Assembly: GCF_018143015.1 (NCBI RefSeq)
Contig: NC_054740.1
Location: 54,546,796-54,610,795 of the forward strand
DNA from: Lytechinus variegatus
Taxonomy: Eukaryota > Echinodermata > Echinoidea > Temnopleuroida > Toxopneustidae
Direction of reading: 5' to 3'
DNA: 64,000 nt
Made by a program: the position numbers and the translations under genes. The notes beneath the pieces are model-generated. The model searched no databases, was not told where the DNA came from, and saw only the letters and a list, made by a program, of their open reading frames with translations. The stretch's first letter is position 1; the number at the start of each line of letters is the position of its first letter. Of this stretch, positions 8,813 to 19,849 are shown in pieces.

Positions 8813-10015
8813 TCTTGATAGCAAAAGATAAGATGACGAGATCGCAGATCTCATCATGTCGACATCTTTTAGAAGAGATAATGAGATGACAAGATCCCGG
8901 ATCTCATCATGTTGACATCTTGTAGAAGAGATGATGAGATGACAAGATCCTGGATCTCATCATGTTGACATCTTGTAGAAGAGATGATGAGATAACAAGA
9001 TCCCGGATCTCATCATGTCAACATCTTTAAGAAGAGATGATGAGATGACAAGATCCTGGATCTCATCATGTTGACATCTTGTAGAAGAGATGATGAGATG
9101 ACAAGATCCTGGATCTCATCATGTTGACATCTTGTAGAAGAGATGATGAGATGACAAGATCCCGGATCTCATCATGTTGACATCTTGTAGAAGAGATGAT
9201 GAGATGACAAGATCCCGGATCTCATCATGTTGACATCTTGTAGAAGAGATGATGAGATAACAAGATCCCGGATCTCATCATGTCAACATCTTTAAGAAGA
9301 GATGATGAGATGACAAGATCCTGGATCTCATCATGTTGACATCTTGTATAAGAGATGATGAGATGACAAGATCCTGGATCTCATCATGTTGACATCTTGT
9401 AGAAGAGATGATGAGATGACAAGATCCCGGATCTCATCATGTTGACATCTTGTAGAAGAGATGATGAGATGACAAGATCCCGGATCTCATCATGTTGACA
9501 TCTTGTAGAAGAGATGATGAGATAACAAGATCCCGGATCTCATCATGTCAACATCTTTAAGAAGAGATGATGAGATGACAAGATCCTGGATCTCATCATG
9601 TTGACATCTGACTTGTAGAAGAGATGATGAGATGACAAGATCCTGGATCTCATCATGTTGACATCTTGTAGAAGAGATGATGAGATGACAAGATGCCGGA
9701 TCTCATCATGTTGACATCTTGTAGAAGAGATGATGAGATAACAAGATCCCGGATCTCATCATGTGAACATCTTTAAGAAGAGATGATGAGATGACAAGAT
9801 CCTGGATCTCATCATGTTGACATCTTGTAGAAGAGATGATGAGATGACAAGATCCTGGATCTCATCATGTTGACATCTTGTAGAAGAGATGATGAGATGA
9901 CAAGATCCTGGATGTCATCATGTTGACATCTTGTAGAAGAGATGATGAGATGACAAGATCCCGGATCTCATCATGTTGACATCTTTAAGAAGAGATGATT
10001 AGATGACATGATCAT
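8813..10015 (+). repeat. 53-bp satellite, left arm (about 22 units)
   Basis: A variant unit carrying 'gataacaagatcccgg' followed by 'catctttaagaag' recurs about every 225-270 bases (near 8991, 9253, 9522 and 9747). This shows amplification of multi-unit blocks as well as single units. Confidence 0.88.
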
Positions 10016-10019
10016 GGAT

Positions 10020-10482
10020 CGAAGATCTTGTCATCTCATCATCTCTTCTACACGATGTTGACATGATGAGATCCTGGATGTTGTCATCTCATCATCTCTT
10101 CTACAAGATGTCAGACATGACGAGATCCAAGATCTTGTCATCTCATCATCTCTTCTAAAAGATGTTAACATGATGAGTTCCGGGATCTTGTCATCTCATC
10201 TCTTCTACAAGATGTCAACATGATGAGATCCGGGATCTTGTCATCTCATCATCTCTTCTACAAGATGTCAACATGATGAGATCCAGGATCTTGTCATCTC
10301 ATCATTTCTTCTGAAAGATGTTGACACGATGAGATCCGGGATCTTGTCATCTCATCATCTCTTCTACAAGATGTCAACATGATGAGATCCGGGATCTTGT
10401 CATCTCATCATCTCTTCTAAAAGATGTCGACATGATGAGATCTGGGATCTCGTCATCTTATCTTTTGCTATCAAGATGTTGA
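10020..10482 (-). repeat. 53-bp satellite, right arm (about 8-9 units)
   Basis: The same unit in reverse complement. It is shorter than the left arm, so the arms have unequal copy number. The junction lies near 'gatcatggatcgaagatc' at about 10009-10026. Confidence 0.85.
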
Positions 10483-10539
10483 CTTCCCGAGGTAATTATC
10501 TCAACATCTCGGTGGCACTTTTAAGCTTCCATAGGAAGC

Positions 10540-10788
10540 CAAATCGAATGTCGAGAGCTGTACAGGGGAAGGTGGAATCCCTCTCGTTTAGCCTGGCGGA
10601 AATCATCGGATATCGATGGATAGCGCCACCTCCACACTATATTTGTACACTATGTTAGTTACTCGATCAACCAACCAACTTGCAGCGCACGTGGTTGAGT
10701 TTGTCCGGCCATACTGTGTCAAGGTTGTTAACGTTTGACATTTGTTTGTTGAAATTTCTGATTTTAAGTTAAGTTAAGTCTATTGACT
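10540..10788 (+). promoter_or_regulatory. Possible promoter region upstream of candidate exon
   Basis: Non-repetitive sequence between the foldback element and the ATG at 10789, with an E-box-like 'cacgtg' at about 10688. No clear TATA box is seen. This is only weak support for a promoter. Confidence 0.25.
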
Positions 10789-11097
10789 ATGGCGAGTAGA
10801 AAGGAGGTGTTTACAACAAATTGGTACGTGGTGGAACCCTTTGAGGACAGACGGGCACTGTTAGGAGAGGGTAAAGTGTTCCAGTTCGCGAGATTGGCAG
10901 TCATCGAGGAGGGTGGCGTCGGAGTGATGGAGATGACATGTCCGAAGAAACCAGAGTTTGATTGTGAACTGAAGGTGCTGCAGAAGCTGCAAAAGGGAAG
11001 TTTTTTTGCAGTACGTGGTCACAAATCAACTTCATCATCAACTTCAAGTTGTGCTACTGTTAGTACTTCTTCTTATCACTTGACAGAGAAGTGTAAG
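10789..11097 (+). CDS. Candidate first coding exon, unknown protein
   Basis: ATG at 10789 opens a frame with balanced composition (MASRKEVFTTNWYVVEPFED, then ALLGEGKVFQFARLAVIEEG). This contrasts with the AT-rich repeats around it. After about 85 residues a serine-rich stretch begins, and the frame reaches 'aag|gttagtg', a moderate 5' splice site at 11098. The frame itself ends at 11142. No family is recognised and no partner exon is found before the next repeat at 11181. It may be a retained exon of a host gene or a fragment captured by the surrounding element. Confidence 0.4.
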
Positions 11098-11180
11098 GTT
11101 AGTGTGGGCCTTTATTTAATATCTACTTTGAAGTTTGAGTGAAGTTCGTGCAGGTTCCACTCCACTGTCTTCGATCATTA

Positions 11181-11666
11181 CTTGTTCACTGCTACCATCT
11201 GTCCTGTGGAGAATCTACAGGTAGAACTTTGGTATGCCAATGCTGTATAGAGCACACACTTTAAAAAATCATTAAAATATCATTTTTTGTGACCAAAATT
11301 ACTAATTTCCATACATTTTTAATTTATTTATCATTAGTAATGTGGTAATAATTTTTGTATTCACCAGAGCGCTCAAAAACTTGAATTTTGGGCATATTTT
11401 TGTGTATGTCCTCTATTGGAGGAAAGTAATATGGCAAGAAAATTTTCATTTTTTGATCTCTATTTTTAAGTAAGAAAAAATGATATAAAGAATCAAATTT
11501 AAAAAGAGCCAAGCAGTATGAATTAACAGGTCTAATGGGAACTGTCAGTGTAAAAAAATCAAGCATTTGCCCCAAAGAAAAAGAGAAAATAAGCCAAACA
11601 TTGCCACCCTTATTTTGCCAGACATGGAGATATAACTGGGAACAAGGTTATATTATAACCTTGTTA
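11181..11666 (+). repeat. Dispersed repeat ending in a 27-bp palindrome
   Basis: Starts 'cttgttcactgctacc' and ends with the near-perfect palindrome at 11640-11666 (gaacaaggttat...ataaccttgtta). Full-length relatives lie at 53527-54009 (same orientation) and 55485-55949 (inverted). The palindromic end alone occurs at 46586-46612. Confidence 0.88.
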
Positions 11667-11669
11667 ATT

Positions 11670-12000
11670 GGATGAGTGGTCTTCATGGTGTTGACTACTG
11701 TTACCGTACATGTACGCTCCACTTGTCTTGACTACCGTTATCCTATGCTCCACTTAACTACACTCTACTGTAGCTCTACTGGAGCGTGTGTACCTGTAGT
11801 GAAGTGGAGTGGAGCCTGCACGAATTTCGCTTGAGATAGGCCTTATCCTGAAATACAAGGTCCTAGGCCTAGGGATACATGTACCTCACTCATGGGTTCA
11901 AAGCATGTTGCGTGCGAAGGAATATCAGTCGTATGGCTGCGACACACATGACACAGTTAAAGTTTGCTCGGCTTTTGTCCACATAAAATATGACTTAAAA
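11670..12000. other. No recognisable feature
   Basis: Contains repeated 'ctccact' and 'tgtacgctccact' phrases but no exon or repeat end that I can support. Confidence 0.4.
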
Positions 12001-12019
12001 TTTTAGATATGGGCAAGTC

Positions 12020-13080
12020 CAAGAATTTGTGCGCGTTACGTATGGGACATTTCAGAGGCTTTAATGACATGAAAAATAGTGTTAAATGAGTTTGATTAGA
12101 TTAAATTCTCTCATGATGGTAGACATCTAGGAGAATAATAATCATGCAAAAAATTGTGACATATGAACTTGATCTTGACCTTTTAGAGCGAAAAGATGCG
12201 CTGTTACGTATGGGATGCAGAGAAAAGACAATTTTTAATACATATTTTTCAAGTTGAGAATTCTCTGAAAGTATTTCACTTGACAACTTGAAACTTAGTG
12301 TGATAGAAGTCTATTCATGGCAAATTTCATGTCATAAGCTAAATACCTCTAATTACAGACTCTAATTAAACAAATTAATGACATGTTACGTATGGGACAT
12401 TTTGTCCTCATAGAGAATGTACACAATTTTCCCCATAATTCAAAAAATTGAAATAAATTAAAATCTGGAAATAACAAAAGACTTTCTTTTTAAATGTTGT
12501 ACTGAGACATATTTGATATATATATTTAATTTATTATAAACAAGTATGAAGTCATTAAAGGAGGAGAAAAAAACTTATAGAAACCTGTACTATGAGAAAC
12601 TTTTATGGATAAAATGATGTATAATTGAAGGACATGTCTTGCCGCACATAGGAGTGCATTGCACTTAAAAAAATATTAACAGAGTCTCATTCATCGCATT
12701 TTATGTAAGTTATAAAAAATCTACTTATGCTGTAAAAAAAAGGATGCATATTATGTCATTTAAAGTGGAATATCTCTGTCAATATTTGACATCATGAGTT
12801 GATTTATGTATCGTTGTTTTTCTTTTGCAATGGTATGAAATTTGTTTGGAAGATTGAAGAATTCAAAAAGCCACTGTTTCCCGCACTCGAAGAGGCTTGT
12901 AATTTTTTTTTTGACAGAACGAAATTTGCATATTTTGCTCTGAAAATTGGAATATGTCTGTCCATATATCAGATAATGAATTGATAGAAGCACTGTTATT
13001 TTTATATATCACAAGGTTTCTTACAATATCAAATTTGTTTGGATTCGTTGAAGATTTCAAAAAGTGACTGAACTCTGTAC
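12020..13080. repeat. Decayed tandem repeat, about 165-185-bp period
   Basis: The phrase gttacgtatggga recurs at about 12037, 12203 and 12384. A second pair of phrases ('ggaatat.tctgtc.atat' and 'aaatttgtttgga') recurs 184 bases apart near 12766/12950 and 12839/13034. The units are heavily diverged, so this looks like an old satellite-like array. Confidence 0.5.
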
Positions 13081-13129
13081 AGTGTGTGTGGGCTCATGGG
13101 ATATGAAACAAGTTACTGCCGGTGATGAA

Positions 13130-14765
13130 ATGAACAGTAGTGAATGGAGTGGTGACTATAATACCTTTTTAGTTTGTTTGGATCTAATGTTTTACATGTA
13201 TTAGTGAGATGGTTTGGATATGACTTAATGTATAATTGTGTGAAACCATGTGATAGCAAAGGATGGGTGTCACTTGATCTCATCATCATTATCATCTTTT
13301 AATCTGTGAATCAATCAATCATGCCAATTAATCCAGTGAATATCTGGAAAGTTAAAATCTCCAATCACAAGAACATGTTGGTGTGATGTTAGATCCATAA
13401 TGTCAGAAAGTAATTTGCATAAGAATTCATTGTATGCTAAACTTGAAGATGGACTGCAGTAAATACATTTCAGTACCAAGATCTTATTTGTAGACAGTCT
13501 TACTGAAGACCATACAGACTCATAAAAATTGGTGCTGATGTGGGCATCAGTAGCAAATTAAATTTTCTTCAGATACATCACAACATCTCAAGTTGTACAT
13601 TTATCTAAATTATTGAAAATTACGTATCTGTGTAAACCCACTGATGCTGGATCAAGTGGAAAAGTTGAACTTTTTGGATTAGCTTCAATAATCATACAAT
13701 CAGGATCATGTACATAAACAAGTTGTTGCAGGTCAATCATTTTATTTACAAGTGATCCAGCATTTGATAGTGCAGAGTGCTTTGAAAGCATTACATGTAC
13801 ATGTATTGTCAATTGCATGTCCATGACAGTTTTGAATGAGGACTTCATTTGACCCAAGTGTATGGGGTGCAGTTGAACTCTTTGGATTAGCTTCAATTAT
13901 CATACAATCAGGATCATATACATAAACAAGTTGTCGCACGTGAATCATTTTATTTACAAGTGAGCCAGCATTAGTGCAGAGTGCTTTGAAAGCAATACAT
14001 GTATTGTGCATTATGCAATCGACTGTCTCTATTGCGATGTCATGGGTCTATTCAGATTTGAAATCTGAGTTGCTGAACAGTAGTTAATGGAGTGGTGACT
14101 ATAATACCTTAGTTTGTTTAGATTTAATGATTTATTAGTGAGACACAGTTTACATGTAGATACATGTATGACTTATGTATAATTGGGTGAAACCATGTGA
14201 TGGCAAAGAATGTGTGTCACTTAATCTCATCATCATCATTATCATCTTTTAATCTGTGAATCAATCAATCATGCCAATTAATCCAGTGAATATCTGGAAA
14301 GTTAAAATCTTCAATCACAAGAACATGTTGGTCTGATCATAGATCCATAATATCAGAAAGTAATTTGCATAAGAATTTGTTGTATGCTAAACTCAAACAT
14401 GGACTGTAGTAAATACGTTCCAGTACCAACCTCTTATTTGCAGACAGTGTTAGTGAAGACCATAGAAACTGGGAAATATTGGTGATAATGTGGGCATCAG
14501 TAGGAAATAAAGTTTGCTTGAGTTACATCACAACACCTGAAATTGTAGATTTATCTAGATTATTGAAAGTTACATATCTCTGTAAGCCCACTGATGGTGG
14601 ATCAAGTGGAAAAGTTGAACTTTTTGGATTAGCTTCAATAATCATACAATCAGGATCATATACATTAACAAGTTGTTGCAGGTCAATCATTTTATTTACA
14701 AGTGAGCCAACATTAGTGCAGAGTGCTTTGAAAGCATTACATGTATTGTCAATTGCATTTCAATG
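13130..14765. repeat. Two-copy direct duplication, 950-bp offset
   Basis: The segment 13133-13810 is repeated at 14070-14760; 'atgccaattaatccagtg' is at 13321 and 14271. A third partial copy of the distal part lies at 13862-14010. The duplicated unit carries the LINE endonuclease relic. Confidence 0.85.
13311..13800 (-). pseudogene. LINE APE-type endonuclease fragment, copy 1
   Basis: On the minus strand NAGSLVNKMIDLQQLVYVHD, followed by PDCMIIEAN, matches the N-terminal signature of apurinic-like endonucleases of CR1/L2-type LINEs. Further on, a shifted frame reads close to the 'LVIGDFNFPDIHW' block. Several stops and shifts are present and no reverse transcriptase follows. Confidence 0.7.
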
Positions 14766-14775
14766 ACATTTTTGA
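14255..14775 (-). pseudogene. LINE APE-type endonuclease fragment, copy 2
   Basis: Duplicate of the relic at 13311-13800 with independent substitutions. It holds the same LVYVxDPDCMIIEAN block on the minus strand and is likewise broken. Confidence 0.65.
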
Positions 14776-14799
14776 ATGCGGACTTCATTTGACCTGAGA

Positions 14800-15120
14800 C
14801 GAGATGGTAGGAGGGCGACGAGATGGTAGGAGAGAGATGGGATGATAGGAGAGAGATGGGATGGTACGAGGGAGACGAGATGGTAGGAGGGCGACGAGAT
14901 GTTAGAGAAGAGATGGGATGGTGGAAGAGATATGGGATGGTAGGAGAGAGATGGGATGATAGGAGAGAGATGGGATGGTAGGAGAGAGATGGGATGGTAG
15001 GAGGGAGACGAGATGTTAGAGACGAGATGGGATGATAGGAGAGAGATGGATGATAGAAGAGAGATGGATGGTAGGAGAGAGATGGGATGATAGGAAAGAA
15101 ATGAGATGGTAGGAGTAAGA
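14800..15120 (+). repeat. G/A-rich minisatellite, about 21-bp unit
   Basis: Roughly fifteen variants of 'gatggtaggagagagatggg'. The complementary strand reads as a serine/proline-rich open frame that is only a by-product of the repeat. Confidence 0.88.
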
Positions 15121-15129
15121 TATTCGACA

Positions 15130-16560
15130 ACAACTACAACATACTAAAACATACAACATACTAAACATACAACATACTAAAAGCTCAGGGAAAACTGACC
15201 AGAAAAAATGGAGATATGGCTCACGAAATAGAGGAATGTCGAATCTAGTTTTGAGAAAAAGTCATGTCCCATAGAGATTACACGCAAAATACATGTGATA
15301 TGAAAAAAGCAATTATAATCTGTTTTATCTTGCTAAATTTTAACTTTTATACCTTTTAATTATCATAAAGGATTATGTAAGAGGTGGCAAAGAGAAAAAA
15401 AAACTGGAAAAAAAAATCATCTTGTTCACCCCAGGACTCGAACCCGCGCCCTTTAGAAAGCAGTCAAAGCCACGATATTCCCCATAGAGAATACACGTAA
15501 GCAATTTTGAGAATTACAAGTCCAATTTTGCAAGTGAAATACGGGCATGATCCCGGCATCTGATCAAAAAATGGAGGGCACACTTCCGAAAGCTTAGAAT
15601 CTCAGCTACAACATACTAAAAGCTCAGGGAAAACTGACAAGAAACAATGAAGATATAGCTCACGAAATAGAGGAATGTCGAATCTAGTTTTGAGAAAAGG
15701 TCATGTCCCATAGAGATTACACGCAAAATACATGTGATATGAAAAAAGCAATTATAATCTGTTTTATCTTGCTAAATTTTAACTTTTATACCTTTTAATT
15801 ATCATAAAGGATCATGTAAGAAGCGGCAAAAAGAAAAAAAAAAGTGAAAAAAAAAAATTCATCTTGTTCACCCCAGGACTCGAACCCGCGCCCTTTAGAA
15901 AGCAGTCAAAGCCACGATATTCCCCATAGAGAATACACGTAAGCAATTTTGAGAATTACAAGTCCAATTTTGCAAGCGAAATACGGGCATGATCCCGGCA
16001 TCTGATCAAAAAATGAAGGGCACACTTGCGAAAGCTTAGAATCTCAGCTACAACATACTAAAAGCTTAAAGAAAACTGACAAGAAAAAATGGAGATATGG
16101 CTCACGAAATAGAGGAATGTCGAATCTAGTTTTGAGAAAAATTCCTGTCCCATAGAGATTACACGCAAAATGAGGAAAAATGACATGCCTCTTTTCATCG
16201 CTGTTTTACGCAATGATGCGCTTCTCAAAACGAAAATTTTTGTGAACTGAGCAGAAAGAGTACACTCTAAACTACAACATATCGAAATCTGGGCGAAAAA
16301 CGATCTATATTCGAGAAGTTACAACCGAATTCGCATAAAATTGATGACGTCATTTTTGAAAAAATGAAATTTTTAGTTTAGGCGCCATTTTGATGACGTC
16401 ATGATCAAATTGAGGGACAATGGTGACATGAAATCAAATCTACAACTCATACTCTATCGATATATGAAAAAAAAATTGGGGGTCAACGGACTATTTAAAG
16501 AGCTACAGTAAATTTTGAATAGGCATGTTTTTGCCCATATATGGCCTATAGTGAGAGCTC
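15130..16560. repeat. About 445-bp repeat units, right cluster
   Basis: Direct repeats of the 7148-8240 cluster. 'tattccccatagaga'-type starts are at 15476 and 15918, with a partial unit before them. The last unit carries the 390-bp tail with 'gatgacgtca' motifs. Confidence 0.85.
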
Positions 16561-17100
16561 GCGCGCACACGTGCTGCAAACTTCAACGGGTGTTAATTTC
16601 GTCATTAATGGTCGTAGAAGGTTGATCAAGGTATCAAATTGTTCAGAATTTTATTATCAATGCAAAGATGTAGAAAAAAACGATGTTTCTGAGTTGCGTT
16701 AAGGCGTTACGCGCGGAAACGCGCGCGCATGCGTGCGCGCGCGCAAATTTTTGAAATGCTTAAAATGACCTGAAACGTACTCTAGTTTGGTCAAAAAGTG
16801 ATTTTGAGCATTTTGAAATTTTGACGCGCGCGTACGCGTGCGTCGTGACCTCCAGGTGACCTTTGATGACATGACCTGATGACCTTTGACCTGAAGTTGA
16901 TGTGATGTTAATTAAATTGATTTTTGATAATTGATAATGGAGATATGATTGATAATGTGATTTTACAAAATGGCGCCTAGATGACGTCATCATGACCTGA
17001 TGACCTTGAAAAGCTTATTTTGACGTGTCCATGATAGATGACATGAATGACATGAAATTCAATGAAATTGAATAAATCCATTTTGAGATAACTTGGCGAC
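16560..17100. repeat. CG-alternating repeat with nuclear-receptor-type half sites
   Basis: Alternating purine-pyrimidine tracts (gcgcgcgcatgcgtgcgcgc at about 16721) could adopt Z-DNA. Nearby, repeated 'tgacct' half sites occur at about 16848-16892 and again near 16994. Confidence 0.6.
16880..16892 (-). promoter_or_regulatory. Perfect DR1 motif (AGGTCA-A-AGGTCA)
   Basis: The plus strand reads tgacctttgacct, the exact complement of a direct repeat of AGGTCA spaced by one. This is the consensus for HNF4, RXR and COUP-type nuclear receptors. It lies in repeat DNA, so function is unproven. Confidence 0.5.
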
Positions 17101-17347
17101 AAGAAAATCCGTAAAAATAAATAAATAAATAAAAATAATAAGAAAATTCTGACGAAATTAAGAGGTGATCTGTCATAAATGACAGACCACCTAATTAAAT
17201 GAAAAAATGAAATTTTTGAAGAATTCAGCACCCACCACTCCCTCCCTGACTCATCAGGAACTCAGTTTTAGAACCTACTGTACATGTATGTTTATTTCGT
17301 TGAGTACCCTTATTTGGGTTTTCATAGTAGTCATGAGCTTTAAAAAT

Positions 17348-17407
17348 GACGATTTTGCACACGAACGGGATCTCACGTGACTCGATTCAGATACTATCTG
17401 AATTCTC
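17348..17407 (-). repeat. Detached end of the YR element
   Basis: Sixty bases match the reverse complement of 5468-5527 with about two mismatches, including the 9-1-9 palindrome at 17385-17403. It extends inward past the shared inverted repeat ('acgggatctcacgtgactcg'). It is therefore a copy of the left end specifically, in inverted orientation and without a recombinase. Confidence 0.8.
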
Positions 17408-17409
17408 TA

Positions 17410-17695
17410 ACCTCCCTTAACTCATAAAATATTAATCAAATTTCAAAAATTTCATTTTTTCATTTAATTTTCTATTTTTCATGAATATTGATAATGAGTC
17501 AGGTACTGTATACTATATTTGTTTTTTCTCCGTCTTTCTAGTACAATGTCATCCATTACAACATAATTCCTAATATATACAGTTTTTATGATATCAATAT
17601 TCAAATGAATTCTCCCAACCACATCAGCAAATCAAGAACTTCTGTAATTTCTTTAGCTATAAGTATTTAATATAATCTGCAGATAGTGTTTATAC
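17410..17695. other. AT-rich spacer
   Basis: No recognisable feature. Confidence 0.5.
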
Positions 17696-17696
17696 A

Positions 17697-18000
17697 ATAT
17701 AAACCCCTCAAAGAAAGTTTGGAAATCTGTGTTTGGCCATTAATTTCTCCCAACTCTCAATTTTACACAATGCATATTTTACATCATTCAAAAGATCATT
17801 TACTTCTCTTTAAAATGATTCCATGTTTGTAATGGTATGCCATTACAAAAAGAGCAAGATTCAAAAGTGTCGGATGAGGTCTGAATTGAAAAGCTGCAAA
17901 ACCAGCAGAAATAGTCATGAAGGGTCAATACAAAACACTATTTTTTGTCTGTGTTAATAGAGATAAAAATCCGGATCAGTTTAATTTGTTATGAATGGAA
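17697..18000 (+). repeat. Partial copy of a 700-bp inverted-end element
   Basis: Begins 'aacccctcaaagaaagtttgg' and parallels 43018-43310 almost base for base ('ctgcaaaac.ag.agaaata', 'catgaagggtcaatac'). The right half of the element is absent. Confidence 0.85.
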
Positions 18001-18111
18001 CTAATCGGAGACAGATTGCGCTTGCGTCAAATTGAAGCCATTCTTTTGGAAATCAACATGCCTTCATTTGAAAGAGAATTTTCTTGTTGTGAAACCGTCT
18101 TTATACCAATC

Positions 18112-18681
18112 TTAAAGGTCAAGTCCACCTCAGAAAAATGTTGATTTTAATCAATAGAGAAAAATCAGACAAGCACAATGCTGAAATTTCATCAAAATTG
18201 GATGTAAAATAAGAAAGTTATGACATTTCAAAGTTTCGCTTATTTCTAAGAAAATAGTTATATGAACGAGCCAGTTACATCCAAATGAGAGAGTTGATGA
18301 TGTCACTCACTCACTATTTTTTTTTATTGTTTGTATTATACAATATTTCAATTTTTACAAATTTGCCTGAAGCACAAAATGTTAAAATTCCACGTGTTCA
18401 GGAAGGAATGAAACTTCATTTCACATGACAATGACGAGAAAATAAAAATATTTCATAACATAAAATACAAAAGATATAGTAAGTGAGTGATGTCATCAGT
18501 TCCTCATTTGCATACCGACCGAGATGTGCATATACCTGTTTTGTGAAATGAAGCGAAACTTTAAAATGCCATAACTTTTTTATTTTACATCCGATTTTGA
18601 TGAAATATTCAGTGTTATGCTTGTTGATTTTTTCTCTTTTTATTCAAATCAAGTTTTTGTTGGGGTAGACTTGTCCTTTAA
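18112..18681. mobile_element. MITE with TTAA flanks
   Basis: TTAA stands at both borders (18112-18115 and 18678-18681). The inner sequence starts 'aggtcaagtccacctcag' and ends 'tggggtagacttgtcct'. About 130 bases of each end are imperfect inverted copies, including the palindromic pair 'aatcggatgtaaaataag'-like and 'ttattttacatccgatt'. TTAA duplication is typical of Kolobok and piggyBac superfamilies. A truncated copy lies at about 49510-49715. I recall this repeat as abundant in sea urchin DNA. Confidence 0.85.
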
Positions 18682-18689
18682 TTAATAAT

Positions 18690-19617
18690 AATTGGTTCAT
18701 GCTTGAAAATAGATAGATAATTTCGGGACAGACGTTGTTACAAACGAAAGGCGAAGTTTTAGTAGTGATGATATGTTTATTGATATTATAACAAAGGGGG
18801 AGTGAACTACTTGTGGTCTCACATTGACAATATGTTATAAATACAGTGTTAAATATACATTTTCAGATATCTACTAATACTACAGAGAATAAATTGACCT
18901 ATATTTGTATATATAGAATCTGAAATGATTTGAGAGAAAAAGTAATTACTTAGCCACTTGGTAACATAATCATTGCAGTATAAATGTACTGAGTAGTTAA
19001 TTAGCATGTTATCATTCAAGTGGGTCTATATTACTAGACTACACTAGCATCATGGGTCAGGAAACTGGCCAGGTATGAGTAGTTGAGGACTCGAGATAGG
19101 CGCTATTGGTTCGTATCTGCTTTAATGTTGTGATCATGTCAATCCAGAGATGAGGAAAAGGAGTACAGAAAAATCCACCTTACAGAACATTACAAATTTC
19201 TTTGAAGGGCTGGAAATTTCAACGATGCTGCCAAAAAAATATCTGTTGGTGGGAATGATACTCAAAAACATATCCTTTCCCGCTCTCTATCTGAGACCTA
19301 TACACAGTATGCAAACCCACAAAGTTGTTTGTTGCGTCTCTGTTTCTTTATGTTTGGTGCTGTCTTTCTGTCTCTGTTTGTCGTGTTACTTGGTCAGAAG
19401 GGTGATGTTTAAATGCTGTCCGAATAAATTGTGCATTAAAAGTTATCTTTTTCTCAGCTGCTTTGATAATAATGTCATTAAAATTCATTTCATATGTCAA
19501 TATGAGGATCAGCCCATCAACTTTATTTTTTGTTCTGTTTGTAACACATATACCCTCTTACTGTAGACAGGCCCACATATAGTCTTAGAGAAATTTTCTC
19601 TTCTTTTGGAGTGAATC
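18690..19617. other. No recognisable gene
   Basis: A 138-codon frame at 19150-19566 reads mostly as hydrophobic, cysteine-rich filler (VSLCLVLSFCLCLSCYLV). It has no family resemblance and is not called. Confidence 0.5.
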
Positions 19618-19840
19618 AGGGCCTGTATTCAATTAGCGAGATAAGCTTGAAGTCTTAGCATTTTGCTTGTCTAAGAAATCTTCCCTAATGATATTCTATA
19701 AACTTTAAGACATTTGTCTCACCTCAGACGATATGGCTAAGCCAAAGTCTCAAATTCTACGACGTCATGAGGAAATGATGTGACGTCACCCAACGTCTAT
19801 TACTTAAGCATGCTTATCTTACTCATGGAATACGGGCCCA
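19618..19840. mobile_element. MITE, 'gggcctgtattc' inverted ends
   Basis: The left end 'gggcctgtattcaattagcgagataagc' is mirrored by the right end '...cttatcttactcatggaatacgggccc'. The interior contains 'gatgtgacgtcaccc'. The size (about 223 bp) and lack of coding capacity are typical of MITEs. Confidence 0.85.
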
Positions 19841-19849
19841 GATTTCTAG

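Larger units (their letters stand above)
8755..10534. mobile_element. Foldback element built of 53-bp satellite
   Basis: The ends are inverted copies: 'ctatggaagcttaaaagtgc' at 8755, and its complement ending at 10534. Direct GAAG flanks (8751-8754 and 10535-10538) are a likely 4-bp target duplication. Inside the unique ends, 53-bp units (core 'agaagagatgatgagatgac') run in one orientation for about 1.2 kb, then in the opposite orientation from about 10020 to 10480. The result is a very long imperfect hairpin. No protein is encoded. The structure is that of foldback elements such as Drosophila FB or sea urchin TU. Confidence 0.88.
6678..17195. mobile_element. Composite block bounded by an 18-bp inverted repeat
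   Basis: The sequence aattaggtggtctgtcat at 6678-6695 is matched by its complement at 17178-17195. Inside both ends lie members of the same about 445-bp repeat, in direct orientation (7148-8240 and 15130-16560). Between them sit a foldback element, a candidate exon and LINE relics. No transposase is seen, so the block may be a non-autonomous element swollen by nested insertions, or two separate copies of a shorter element. The boundary claim rests on the 18-bp match alone. Confidence 0.4.

Noticed and set aside
8813..10482. CRISPR-like regular repeats
   Set aside because: Units are contiguous 53-bp satellite without unique spacers, and the array inverts in the middle. This is a eukaryotic foldback element.
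14696..15133. 145-codon minus-strand frame rich in Ser/Pro/His
   Set aside because: It is a by-product of the 21-bp G/A minisatellite running into the LINE relic.
19150..19566. 138-codon frame with hydrophobic Cys/Leu stretch
   Set aside because: No homology, poor composition for a membrane protein, no promoter or splice support.
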